From Metopolophium dirhodum (lineage: Eukaryota; Arthropoda; Insecta; Hemiptera; Aphididae), in the NCBI RefSeq assembly GCF_019925205.1, contig NC_083560.1, positions 24,385,145-24,449,144 of the forward strand: DNA of 64,000 nt. The letters run 5' to 3'. Below, piece after piece: positions 1-11,261 of this stretch (its first letter is position 1; every line of letters starts with the position of its first letter). A program made the position numbers and the translations under genes. The notes beneath the pieces are model-generated. The model did not search any database. It was not told the DNA's origin and saw nothing but the letters and a program-made list of their open reading frames with translations.

Positions 1-480
1 ATTTTTTTAGTTTTTTTTTCTATAAATATCAATAAAAATTTATCTGTTGAGTAAAAAAGCTTGAAAATTTAATAGAAGGCTCCTAGGTTATTGTTTCAAA
101 GGCAGATGAAAAAAATTAAAAATCCTTAGTCACAGTTTTTATTTATAAGCATTTAAAGATCAAATTTTGACAAAATACGGAAAAATCACGAAAAATAGTA
201 AATTATTTTGAGTTGAGAATTCATAAAAATTTTTCTTTTTAAATCTAAGATTTGAAAATGTAATATAAGATTACTCATAAGTTTGCCTACCTTTATCAAA
301 AAAAAAAATGTCTAGAAGAAACTTAAATTAAATTTTTATGAGCGTCTGAAATTTATATTTTTACAACATTTGATATTTACTCGATTTCTCATGTAACAAT
401 TTTCTTATTTTATTGTAATTAAAAAACGAATGACTGTAGATACATCTATAATTATTTATTTTGTTTTTACTAGACACTTG
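1..480. repeat. Interspersed AT-rich repeat fragment (family also at 39150-41035 and 59985-60925)
   Basis: The window opens inside a diverged repeat. The order of landmarks here (a T-run followed by ctataaatatcaataaaa, then gaaaatttaata, then taagcatttaaag, then attttgacaa) recurs at about 60350-60520, and several of the same words recur in both orientations at 39400-39900. It has no open frame of note. It is probably a degenerate non-autonomous DNA element, but the class cannot be decided from the sequence alone. Confidence 0.6.
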
Positions 481-508
481 TTACGTTGATGTTTAATTTA
501 TTATTTAG

Positions 509-985
509 GCGTCTATCATTGGGTATAGGATCAACAAAGTTCTTTTTATGGGCGTACGTAATAAACACTGTTCAGTTTGCCAAAATAATGAAAATAGTGA
601 AAAAGAATCACCATTTCATCAGTGTTTTAAAAATTGGAATGGGACTTCTACTGCCATGGAATCCGATATAATTGTCGAGGGATTCTGTCAAAGTGTGACT
701 ATGCATAATTTAATATATGATAAATTAATTGGAGATGGAGATTCAAGTATAATGAAGAAGTTAACACTTTCTAAACCTTATGCAGATTACGACATAGATG
801 TAAAAAAAATAGAATGTATGAACCATATTTTAAGAAACTATTGTAATAGAATTGTAGACATGTCAGCTCGTCGTAAAAGTTCTTCTGGAACTGTAGTCCC
901 GGGGTTTTTAAGGAAAACATTAAAAGATAGAAGGCTTAAATTAAGGTATATTAAGAATATAATATATAATTATACATTTATGTAG
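509..985 (+). CDS. Exon of a Mutator-like transposase-domain protein (partial)
   Basis: An open frame follows a plausible splice acceptor (ttattatttag, ending at 508). It reads through VLFMGVRNKHCSVC, then CFKNWNGTSTAMESDIIVEG, then IGDGDSS and VKKIECMNH. These match the conserved block of the Mutator-like transposase domain found in many aphid and other insect predicted proteins: a CxxC pair, a KNWNGxSxAME motif, a GDGDSS motif and a KIECxNH motif. The first ATG in the frame is at 548, but the frame and the similarity extend upstream to the acceptor, so this is an internal exon rather than a start. A GT donor-like site lies near 944; beyond it the frame runs on to a stop at 985 with no recognisable similarity. 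No further exons were found nearby, so the gene is probably a fragment of a degraded transposon or of a domesticated gene that continues outside the window. Confidence 0.7.
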   Translation, partial: ASIIGYRINKVLFMGVRNKHCSVCQNNENSEKESPFHQCFKNWNGTSTAMESDIIVEGFCQSVTMHNLIYDKLIGDGDSSIMKKLTLSKPYADYDIDVKKIECMNHILRNYCNRIVDMSARRKSSSGTVVPGFLRKTLKDRRLKLRYIKNIIYNYTFM

Positions 986-1324
986 CAATATAATATAATA
1001 CAAGCAATTGTTTTTTTAAAGACTTACTGTTGTCAATATATAATTTATAATGATTATGTTTTTGATAAAACTATGAACTAGGTACATTATACTTTATGTA
1101 AGTACGATGTTGTATTTACCTACCTGTTTTGTCAACACAATGCGCGGTGTGACGGTAATAAAATTATTGTTGAACTGTTTACTGATAAAACGAAATAATT
1201 ACGCGTTCGGGGAACTAACGCACACCAATGATCAGTTATTACACACACACTCACACAGCAATTCTCAATGAATATAACATATTGCCTATACTCAACCCCT
1301 AAAAAACGGTCCACTTTCAACCGC
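986..1324. other. Intergenic, no feature recognised
   Basis: AT-rich sequence between the Mutator-domain exon and the truncated left end of macro-element 1. It has short CA runs around 1240 but no coding or repeat structure that I can support. Confidence 0.6.
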
Positions 1325-1479
1325 CTTAAATTTTACATGTAAAAGCATAGTCACCTCTGTATAGGCAATTCAAAGTACACGCACCTCCCAAACTTGTATT
1401 AATTACTCGATATAGGCAACCCGCAACACACATACACTCGTCACATACCACCCGATCCGACACGTGACCGACATATATT

Positions 1480-1640
1480 TTACCCCTTCCCCTTCAAATA
1501 CATTACCACCCCTTAAAAAAAAAAATGTATAATATTCAGATGTACATTTGTATCGACTATATCGAACACTTATCCGACATATATTTTACCCCTTCCCCTT
1601 CAAATACATTACCTCCCCTTAAAAAAAATATGTATAAAAT
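1480..1640. repeat. Subterminal tandem repeat, ~105-bp unit, left arm of macro-element 1
   Basis: About two units containing gacatatattttacccctt and cccttaaaaaaa. The same unit is present about three times in the right arm (11262-11540) and about five times in each arm of macro-element 2, so copy number varies between arms. Open frames of 60-140 codons across these arrays are products of the repeat and not genes. Confidence 0.8.
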
Positions 1641-2151
1641 ATTCTGATGTACCTACATTTGTATCATACATACACATACATACACACAACACACATACAT
1701 ACCTATACATACACACACATACATACATACACACACACACATATATTCATTTACATACGTACATCATACATATTTAAAAATATTATACAATTTTCAGATT
1801 ATAATCCCATTCGAATAAACACCCCGCTAAAGCACACGTTATACATCGGAATGTATCACACACACATTCAAATATATTATAATATAGTTTACATATATAC
1901 ATATACTTACATATTATATCCAAACAATTATACACACATCATTATCACAAACCCCTGAACACATTATACAATTTACATAACATAAACTTACATATCAATA
2001 AAACACATCATTAGCATACGATACATAGGTATATTAATACATATAAATATGATATAACCATACACATACAAACTATAATATACTATTAAACACCATACAG
2101 TACTCATCAGTTTTCATTCTGAACTTATATAATAATATACACAAACACACA

Positions 2152-2229
2152 TACACATACATACATACATACATACATACATACATACATACATACATAC
2201 ATACATACATACATACATACATACATACG
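2152..2229. repeat. (ACAT)n tetranucleotide microsatellite
   Basis: An uninterrupted run of catacatac units. The mirrored array in the right arm at 10619-10740 is the same tetranucleotide on the other strand, so the microsatellite is an intrinsic component of the element. Confidence 0.95.
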
Positions 2230-3556
2230 AACATGCATTATGCTCATAATATAATATAAGGTACCTACAACATCACACATACCTATATACAAATATTAAC
2301 CATAATATTATATACTTATTACTTATACATATCAATAAAACGCATAGGTATATTTATACATATAAATATGATATAACCATACACATACAGTAATACATAA
2401 ACACCATACAGTACTTATCAGTTTTCATTCTGAACTTATATAATAATATTTACAACACACACACAAGCTCAACATATATTTTATGTACCTTATCATACAT
2501 ACACGCATGCATGCATAGATACATACTTTCATATCACATCACACACACACACACACAGACATAAACTCGTAAAAATATTTATTTTCAAAATATACACGTC
2601 GGAATATAGGTACATTCGCTTGCATTCACACATTCCTCTCCCCGACAACATACAGAAATATTAATTATAATATATATATATGTCAATCGTTTAATCGTTT
2701 ACAGATTATGATGAGTTTCATTCACACATTTCTCTAGCACAACACACATACACTATTATACCCATAGGATAGTTCATACATATTTAGATACTTACATAGT
2801 CACATATTATATACATACATACACACATTCATCAGGTATCACAAACACCCAAACATATTATAAAATTAAAGTATATGCAGTATTCATATATATTTAGTTT
2901 ATGTACATATATTCACACATACAACATCACAAACACACACACAACCAAACATATTATACAGCTTAGGTACATATCAATATATTAAGACACAAAAGTCATA
3001 CATACAAAAAACATAGTCGTTTAAACATTCCAATCCATCCACCCTAGAAAGTATTTTCACTCCCGCCATCCCTCGTCAATTACTGCTACAAAATTGTAAT
3101 TCCTATTAAAATACATAGATCCAACTATTTTATACAGCTCAAAGGATTACTCGACAACATACATAAAATTATATATTTTTGACACACAATATTATTAATT
3201 ATTATTATGAATTTGTGTAACTAGTAGGTATACTGACTAAGGAGAATAGAGGATATCGACTCTGAGGGTCTTAGACGTCGTCTTTGAGTATGTAGTTTGG
3301 TCACTAAATGCAAAAATTATACTATCCTATTTCGACTTCACCGTTTATATACCTACTACATTTATTTTAATGTTTGAAATAATACAACATTTAATCTAAT
3401 ATATTTGAATTAAACACAAATATGCTTATACTTACTTTTCATTTTAATATTTTAATTTTTGTGTAAAATAAAAACAACCGTGATATTTAAAAACAAGTTG
3501 TAACAATTATAAATATAATAATATAACATAATTTTTCATAACACTTATGTATATAA

Positions 3557-4468
3557 TTCAGAAATCACAATCACTCGCATACGTGCACGACTATATTTCC
3601 CCCTCCACCCCACCACTAGGTTAGGTTAGTTTCCTGTAGGTTAGACTAAAAAAAAAAAAAAAAAACAAAAATAAAATTAAAGATTACTTCATCTACACTC
3701 TGTGAAGGATGAAGTAAAGAGTCATAATGGATCATGACCTTGTAACGTCTCCTCTTCACCTGGTGCTCTTCCCCGTTCCGGTGTCGTTCTGTTTATATTA
3801 ACGAGGTCTCGGAGACTCGACCTCGGTGTGTGATATTATTACTAGGGATCAGGGTTACCTTATGTGAAGCAAGTACTCAACGTAATGTATATATATATAT
3901 ATCTGTTATTGATGTATTATTATTATTTACTACAAGTTACAATATTGAAATATACTTATAAATTATACTCCGGGCTACCGATCGGGCCATGGTGTGTCGT
4001 GGGTGCCGATGTCCAAATGTGGGTTGAGCTGGTCGTCCGCAGGTCCTCTTCAGGTCGTTGTCAGCCCTCGAGTTCCACTATCGACCACCAACCATGACTC
4101 TTCATTCTTGACCATCCAACTATCAACCGCCGACTCTATTCTATCGACTACCTCACTGTCGACTCTATCATAACTGCCTCCCGTCAGGCGTCCAGGTCGG
4201 TTATTTACACGATGTGAGCTAAACATCGCGTCAGCATAATATATATTTCATATATATATACACATTTGTCATTACTAACACTCAGCATATTAGCCGTGCT
4301 CAACGTAGGGAGTAATGTACGATGTCGATGACGAATATCGTTACAACCTTTAATTTTATTTTTGTTTTTTTTTTTTTAGTCTAACCTACAGGAAACTAAC
4401 CTAACCTAGTGGAGGGGTGGAGGGGGAAATATAGTCGTGCACGTATGCGAGTGATTGTGATTTCTGAA
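3557..4468. mobile_element. Small inverted-repeat (MITE-like) element containing a solo LTR
   Basis: The ends form an inverted repeat of about 120 bp: ttcagaaatcac with actcgcatacgtgcacgac and a taggttaggttag block on the left (3557-3682), and the reverse complement on the right (4347-4468). The core is a short sequence (3683-3740) followed by the solo LTR. The corresponding position in macro-element 2 (around 43825) lacks it, which supports insertion into macro-element 1. The TSD is ambiguous because the flanking aatt is self-complementary. The transposon class is not known. Confidence 0.65.
3741..4345. mobile_element. Solo LTR of the Ty3/gypsy-type element (605 bp)
   Basis: It begins TGTAACG and ends CGTTACA and matches the two LTRs at 21681-22287 and 33327-33932 over its full length, with scattered differences in the region 4030-4150. 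It is flanked by the direct repeat ACCT (3737-3740 and 4346-4349), the 4-bp duplication expected of this retrotransposon. No internal retrotransposon sequence is present, so it is a solo LTR left by LTR-LTR recombination. It is nested inside the MITE-like element, itself nested in macro-element 1. Confidence 0.9.
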
Positions 4469-5547
4469 TTCGAACCGTACGGATGTTAATTATGAATTGG
4501 ATGATCTTTAATGTATCTTGAGTTAAACAGTTAACGTATGAAATCATCATATTATGTATAACGGTTTATGATGATAATGATAATAATTATATGTGTTTTT
4601 AATAAAATTACGATATTTGTATAAGGAATTAGTATGAAAATAGTTATATTTGAGGTATAAATATGCTGATGTTTATGAGAACTACAGAAATATAATATTT
4701 CTCACGTGGATGCATCTAATATGATTTTTTAATACGAATATGAAGTTTGTATATATTTTCATTGAAAATATGATATTATTATACAAATATGTATACCTAT
4801 CAATTATTTAGAGTAAAGTCGAATACAATTAAAGCTATATTTATATCAGCATTGTAGACTGTTGAAATTATACATTTTCGCGAGATTTTTAATATATACG
4901 TATCGTCTTATTCAGATAGTTTTATCAAGATCTGAATAGTGCCTATATGTGTTGGAGTATAAATATATTTATATCTATGATCAGTATGTATACGTACGAT
5001 CTAATATAAAAATATAATATTATATTATTATTTTATACCTATATAAAACCAAACTATGACTAATTATTTAATATCTACTAGAGATGGCAAGATATATCCT
5101 AACTTGTGATGGTAATATACGTGTGTTTTACATTATTTGTGAAGTAAATAGGTGAACGGGTATGGTTTCAGCATAAATACCCTCATGTATTTAGCGATAA
5201 TTGGAGACAAATATATGATTTCTATGTTACATTGATGGAAAATCATAAAATTATAGTGGTCTTGACCGATGTGTTATAGATTTGTGTATTTCGAGACAGG
5301 TATAGTGATGAAAATCAGTGAAGATTGTAATGAGAGTATAGGTATATTATATTATATAGCTGACGAGTGAGGCTCTATGAATACAGTTTTTATGATGTTT
5401 AAATAAAAATAATAACTTTAGCAAAAGTATCTATGAAAATACCGATTTTTACAGGTAATGTATTAGTTATATATACCTATTTTTACAGTGAGAATATGAT
5501 AATTGAACACATTTTTATTGAATTTATGAAATGTTTACATGTTTTAA
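4469..5547. other. Segment of macro-element 1 with no counterpart in either arm
   Basis: AT-rich sequence between the MITE-like insertion and the point (5548) where homology to macro-element 2 (47461 onward) begins. It has no coding frame of note and no obvious inverted partner. It may be part of the original centre of the element, or captured flanking DNA. Confidence 0.4.
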
Positions 5548-8456
5548 CATAATATAATGTATGAGTCATAAAACTTGAAATATATCTAATGCGACATGAT
5601 TGATGGAATGATTTGCAGACTATAGTTATATGTAATTATTAAGATTTTTGATATTTTAGACATGTCCTTGACATAGAAATTATATTTGTATAAGATTTTA
5701 TCGACATTAATATACCTAATATAATAATTTGGGAGAAATTAAGGTATTTTTATCAATTTTCACTAGAAAAAAAATATATATACATATTTCCAAGCTTGTG
5801 AAGGTAATATACAAGCGATTTCATGATTATTTTACAAAGTAAGCATATCGAATACCTAATACATGAAAAGTATCAGTGATAAGCATCCATGTATAGTATA
5901 GATATAACTGTATAAATAATAATAAACTCCTATTATTTTGTATAAAATAAATGCTGGGCCATCTGTGTAAGATATGCGTTAAAAATAATTGAAATATATA
6001 TGGTTTACTATATGATATCATAAGTGAAAGATTATCACAGCTTGATGTAGGTACATTTTATTTTGTTTTTGCTAATATGTGATGAAAATAACTGTATAAT
6101 ATTATTTTTCTTATTATCGAATACCATGGAATTTAAATATGATTTTGTAGGTATTATATTGCATTTAATTGTAGTATTAGTATGCACAGTGACGTTGTGA
6201 TATATTTCATGTATCTACTGTAAATATATAATAATTAATATATGTTTAAGAATTCAGGTATTAAATAAAATAGGTATATATCGAAAGTATTTTATATAAA
6301 TTATTATTTGAAATAATCAATCGCGTCTATATGTATGCACGAATGCTGTTTAAGTAAATATGTATGCAAATGTATATACGTGTGTATGTGTGTGTATGTA
6401 TGTATGTATGTATGTATGTATTAACTATTATATTATAGTGCAACGATATGTTTCGGATGTTGAGACTTGTAATAATGACTCGTTATAGTGATGGTCATGC
6501 ATTTAGATACATTTAATAACTAAACTGTATATATGCCTTTGATGGTAATAAATTAGACATGGGTATTATATTTTTTATAATATTACATATTATTTAATGA
6601 AATTATGATATTTTTGCCCATTTTTTACTAAAATATTGTGATGTTTCCATAATATGCTTTATTCCAATTTTGATATTTTTACTTATTTTAGCAAGATTTC
6701 TGTATTTACACACAGACAGCTATGTTTTTTTTTTTTTTTTTTTTATCAAAATCAGTACATTTTAATGTATATTCACATTGTTGAGTATATTGATAAGTAA
6801 GAAACTTGTAAATATTTATTGTAAACCTTAATATTATTTTAATTATTGAAAATACTTTTTATATATCGTGTCTTTTTGTTTCATATAAATTATTTAATTT
6901 CCTATAAATATTAGAATAATCTACGTCTCACATTGCGTAGGTGCTGGTGCGGGGTGTTTGGCGAATGTTGATTGAGACGGCTGTGGTGTAACCTTATGTA
7001 GCATTATTACCAATAAATAAAAAAACTTTGTATCATGATCGGGGGGGGGGACGAGCAGTTAAATATAATATATTCAGGGAGAATCGTAGGATCCTATAGA
7101 TATAAATACCATAGGTTAGGGGCAGATATGTAAATATCAGAATCTTAAATAATATATTTAAATTACTAAGATTCCATTTCAGTTATAATTATGGTTTATT
7201 GTCTACTAAGCACTGACAAATAATAATAATACTCGCAAATATAATATACCTAAGCTATGTTCTATTATAATATGTGACTGTATCGTAGTCATACATAGTC
7301 GTAGTGTGTATTGAGATATGAGGTGTATAGTGAACTGCTTTACTAATCCATGGTGTGTGTTGGTCATAGCCCTTGCAATTATGTGTGTGTGTTTTAATAT
7401 TAATGTATCGATCAGCAGTTAATCGTACATAAGGTAGAGTTCGTATTATATACATAAGTGTTATGAAACATATAAATATGTTATATTATTATATTTATAA
7501 TTGTTACAACTTGTTTTTAAATATCACAGTTGTTTTTATTTTACACAAAAATTAAAATATTAAAATGAAAAGTAAGTATAAGCATATTTGTGTTTAATTC
7601 AAATATATTAGATTAAATGTTGTATTATTTCAAACATTAAAATAAATGTAGTAGGTATATAAACGGTGAAGTCGAAATAGGATACTATAATTTTTGCATT
7701 TAGTGACCAAACTATATACTCAAAGACGACGTCCAAGACCCTCAGAGTCGATATCCTCTATTCTCCTTAGTCAGTATACCTACTAGTTACACAAATTCAT
7801 AATATTGTGTGTCATAAATATATAATTTTGTGTATGTTGTCGAGTAATCCTTTGAGCTGTATAAAATAGTTAAATCTATGTATTTTAATAGGAATTACAA
7901 TTTTGTAGTCGTAATTAACGAGGGATGGCGGGGGTGAAAATACTTTCTAGGGTGGATGGATTGGAATGTTTAAATGCATCTACGTAATTGCGACTATGTT
8001 TTTTGTAAGTATGACTTTTGTGTCTTAATATATTGATATGTACCTAAGCTGTATAATATGTTTGGTTGTGTGTGTGTTTGTGATGTTGTATGTGTGAATA
8101 AGTAGTATATATTTGTATGTTCACAGCCAGCTTTTCCACGGTAAAAATTTTTTTTCAAGGGGGAATGTCCCCCTTGGAGCACTCAGATTTACCGTGTAAC
8201 ACATTTCACACTGATTGTTAGTAAATTTTACCTCGAAAAAATGTGCTGTATTTCATTTTTACTCATGTTGGTTACACTGATTTTTTTAATAATGATAAAA
8301 ACATTATTTATTATTTACAATAATTTTAAGCTGATTGCTGATTATTTTTTTCATATTCAGTTACTAATGATCCATCGTTCACTCAAGTCGTGTCTCATTT
8401 TTCTTTATTTTCTCAAAGTTTTATTAAATTGTATAAGTTATTTAATTTCTTCAAAA

Positions 8457-8855
8457 ATGAATTTTCAAAAATGCGCAAACGATGTCCAGTCATTGGTCGA
8501 TCAAATACGATTCAATTCAACGCCAGCGTATCCAGAATTCTCTGCATTTGTATCTAGGTTACGATCTTTTAAAAGTTTTCCTCCAAATACCGGTCAGAAT
8601 AAGTACAAGCTCTCAGAATGCGGATTTTACTATATCAATCTCGATGACGCAGTTCAATGTCATTGGTGTGGAGTAATTCTACATAGTTTTGAAATCGATG
8701 ATAATTGTTTTATAGAACATACCCGATTCTCACCAAAATGTTTATATGTATTATTAATGAAAGGTAATCAGTTTGTTCAAAAAGTCTTAAGTAAATATTG
8801 TAAAACCGAAGTTATTTGTAATTGTGAAACCGGTTCGTACGACACCATTTGTTAA
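8457..8855 (+). CDS. BIR-domain (IAP-like) protein, 132 aa
   Basis: The protein holds one baculovirus-IAP-repeat zinc fold. It has an arginine-containing lead-in (SRLRSFKSFP), then CGFYY, then the ligand pattern C-x2-C-x16-H-x6-C in VQCHWCG ... FIEHTRFSPKC. All four zinc ligands and the conserved glycine after the second cysteine are present. There is no RING finger or CARD, so it is a BIR-only protein. BIR proteins bind caspases or IAP antagonists, or act in cell division; baculoviruses and other insect DNA viruses carry such genes as apoptosis inhibitors. The frame is open from an ATG at 8241, but residues upstream of 8457 are a hydrophobic, low-complexity leader unlike the family. The ATG at 8457 (MNFQKC...) gives a compact BIR protein and is preferred; a signal-anchor form from 8241 is the alternative. 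It lies 380 bp upstream of a second gene in the same cassette and strand. An AATAAA lies 49 bp after the stop. Confidence 0.85.
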   Translation: MNFQKCANDVQSLVDQIRFNSTPAYPEFSAFVSRLRSFKSFPPNTGQNKYKLSECGFYYINLDDAVQCHWCGVILHSFEIDDNCFIEHTRFSPKCLYVLLMKGNQFVQKVLSKYCKTEVICNCETGSYDTIC

Positions 8856-8903
8856 ATCATGTTTTTTTTATATAATATACTGTTTATAATATTTGCTGTA
8901 TTG

Positions 8904-8909
8904 AATAAA
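8904..8909 (+). promoter_or_regulatory. Candidate polyadenylation signal AATAAA
   Basis: It lies 49 bp downstream of the BIR gene stop codon and is followed by an A-rich tract. Position and sequence suit a 3' end signal for the BIR transcript. In AT-rich DNA such hexamers also occur by chance. Confidence 0.4.
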
Positions 8910-9238
8910 AAAAAAAAATAAAAAAAAATTGAATGTTTTATCTTAAATGTTTTATTATTCGATTTAATATCTTGTGGACGTATAGCCTAGCGGGTTAGTG
9001 CGTATATAATAATTTAAAATGTTTTTCAGGTATCAGGTTAGTAAGTATATGTAAATTCCCTCTCTAGTATGCACTAATTCGCTAACTGTACGTTCACATT
9101 TTTTGCATTTTTTTTTTTATCCGAGTTTTTAGTATATAATATGACTGCAAAGGAAAAAACTAACAGTCCAATGTATAACTCCTAACAGTTATATCCTACT
9201 TTTTATTGTGTACTTTTTTAGCAAAAAAAAACTTCATT

Positions 9239-9859
9239 ATGAGTCCACCAATAATTGTCTGTAAGTCTACATTCGACATCCGAGCTTTTAACAAGAAAAA
9301 TATTACAGTTGGATTACTAATTAATAAGCAGATTTCAATTATTTTATTATTAGAATGTAAACTTTCAAAGAAAATTATTACATTAAGTTTAGAAGAATGG
9401 TTCACACTGATGTCTGAATCTAATTACAATTCAATTATTAATAACCTAAATACCAGGGTGAGGCGTGTAAAGATTACCGATTCCTTTTCATATTCAATTA
9501 ATGTTAAACAGAGTTCAATTACCCTACATCTAAACGAGGAATATATTACCTTGACACACGTAGATTTGTACCGGCTTCGTCAATTACAGAATTTGATTGA
9601 TTTGTATGTGGTAGACAAGCAAAAACGTTTAGCAAATTATCAAATTACTTTCAACACTGCATATGACCTAATTAAAAATGATGTCCGTGGTCTGCCATCC
9701 ACTTGTCAAAGGAACGAATTTACCAACCAATATATTCAAAACTATGATTTTAATTATTATAATCATTTACAGAACGATGACACATCGTTTTTATATGAAA
9801 TATTACAATTTCATTTTAACACATTGTCCGATATGATTTTACAAGATCTAATAATATAA
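9239..9859 (+). CDS. Unrecognised cassette protein, 206 aa
   Basis: The frame uses the ATG at 9239 (MSPPIIVCKSTFDIRAF); the open frame extends upstream only to a TTG at 9206. It fills the second half of the cassette and ends 65 bp from the right terminus. I do not recognise the family. The protein has two similar short blocks, ITLSLEEWFTLM near residue 50 and ITLHLNEEYITLTHVDLYRLRQLQNLIDLY near residues 95-120 (quoted in part), each a beta-rich stretch followed by an amphipathic helix. A remote likeness to PC4-type single-stranded nucleic-acid-binding folds is possible but speculative. The C-terminal 60 residues are rich in Asn and Tyr. No signal peptide, zinc motif or catalytic triad is visible. 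An intact 620-bp frame in a mobile cassette suggests selection or recent insertion. Confidence 0.6.
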   Translation: MSPPIIVCKSTFDIRAFNKKNITVGLLINKQISIILLLECKLSKKIITLSLEEWFTLMSESNYNSIINNLNTRVRRVKITDSFSYSINVKQSSITLHLNEEYITLTHVDLYRLRQLQNLIDLYVVDKQKRLANYQITFNTAYDLIKNDVRGLPSTCQRNEFTNQYIQNYDFNYYNHLQNDDTSFLYEILQFHFNTLSDMILQDLII

Positions 9860-10618
9860 AATATATAAATATAAAAATTTATACCGTGGAAAAGCTGGCT
9901 GTGAACATACAAATATATACTACTTGAATATATGTACATAAACTAAATATATATGAATACTGCATATACTTTAATTTTATAATATGTTTGGGTGTTTGTG
10001 ATACCTGATGAATGTGTGTATGTATGTATATAATATGCGACTATGTAAGTATCTAAATATGTATGAACTATCCTATGGGTATATGAGTGTAAGTGTGTTG
10101 TGCTAGAGAAATGTGTGAATGAAACTCATCATCATCTGTAAACGATTAAACGATTCACCATATATACATATATATATATTATAATTAATATTTCCGTATG
10201 TTGTCGGGGAGAGGAATGTGTGAATGCAAGCGAATGTACCTATATTCCGACGTGTATATTTTGAAAATAAATATTTTTACGAGTTTATGTCTGTGGGTGT
10301 GTGTGTGTGTGATGTGATATGAAAGTATGTATCTATGCATGCATGCGTGTATGTATGATAAGGTATATAAAATATATGTTGAGCTTGTGTGTGTGTTGTA
10401 AATATTATTATATAAGTTCAGAATGAAAACTGATAAGTACTGTATGGTGTTTATGTATTACTGTATGTGTATGGTTATATCATATTTATATGTATAAATA
10501 TACCTATGCGTTTTATTGATATGTATAAGTAATAAGTATATAATATTGTGGTTAATATTTGTATATAGGTATGTGTGATGTTGTAGGTACCTTATATTAT
10601 ATTATGAGCATAATGTAT

Positions 10619-10663
10619 GTTCGTATGTATGTATGTATGTATGTATGTATGTATGTATGTATG

Positions 10664-10694
<31 letters not shown>

Positions 10695-10742
10695 GTATGT
10701 ATGTATGTATGTATGTATGTATGTATGTATGTATGTATGTGT
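10619..10742. repeat. (TATG)n microsatellite, right arm of macro-element 1
   Basis: Tetranucleotide array mirrored by 2152-2229. It generates a spurious MYVC-repeat frame (10559-10822). Confidence 0.95.
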
Positions 10743-11261
10743 ATGTGTGTTTGTGTATATTATTATATAAGTTCAGAATGAAAACTGATGAGTACTGTAT
10801 GGTGTTTAATAGTATATTATAGTTTGTATGTGTATGGTTATATCATATTTATATGTATTAATATACCTATGTATCGTATGCTAATGATGTGTTTTATTGA
10901 TATGTAAGTTTATGTTATGTAAATTGTATAATGTGTTCAGGGGTTTGTGATAATGATGTGTGTATAATTGTTTGGATATAATATGTAAGTATATGTATAT
11001 ATGTAAACTATATTATAATATATTTGAATGTGTGTGTGATACATTCCGATGTATAACGTGTGCTTTAGCGGGGTGTTTATTCGAATGGGATTATAATCTG
11101 AAAATTGTATAATATTTTTAAATATGTATGATGTACGTATGTAAATGAATATATGTGTGTGTGTGTATGTATGTATGTGTGTGTATGTATAGGTATGTAT
11201 GTGTGTTGTGTGTATGTATGTGTATGTATGATACAAATGTAGGTACATCAGAATATTTTAT

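Larger units (their letters stand above)
8101..9924 (+). mobile_element. 1.8 kb cassette transposon with perfect TIRs carrying a BIR gene and a second gene
   Basis: The left end starts AGTAGTATATATTTGTATGT and continues through TTCACAGCCAGCTTTTCCAC; the right end is its exact reverse complement over about 43 bp (9882-9924). The direct repeat TGAATA flanks both ends (8095-8100 and 9925-9930). The same place in two other arms is an uninterrupted empty site with one copy of the hexamer (TATTCA at 2910-2915 and at 43173-43178 on the opposite strand), so this is a real insertion with a 6-bp TSD. Inside are two plus-strand genes (8457-8855 and 9239-9859) and no transposase, so it must be mobilised in trans. 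The outer ~23 bp resemble the ends of the ~10 kb macro-elements (AGTAGTATAAATATGTATGT). AG-starting termini and 6-bp TSDs are known features of Polinton/Maverick elements. Kinship with those is an inference, since no diagnostic Polinton gene is present. Confidence 0.85.

Noticed and set aside
1647..1958. 103-aa Tyr/His/Thr-rich frame (also 10937-11248) and Pro-rich frames at 41399-41815 and 51147-51534
   Set aside because: Produced by CA-rich and 105-bp tandem repeats in the macro-element arms; the frame depends on repeat number.
5827..6021. 64-aa frame repeated at 47748-47942
   Set aside because: Arm duplication again; hydrophobic AT-rich translation without motif.
7255..7455. 66-aa frame present three times (7255-7455, 43830-44030, 49165-49365)
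   Set aside because: Identical because it lies in the duplicated arms of the macro-elements; no start context, motif or selection signal. Kept out as repeat-derived.
10559..10822. Open frame encoding MYVC repeats (also 42216-42455 and 50380-50631)
   Set aside because: Translation of a (TATG)n microsatellite; present in both orientations of the same repeat and without any other coding sign.
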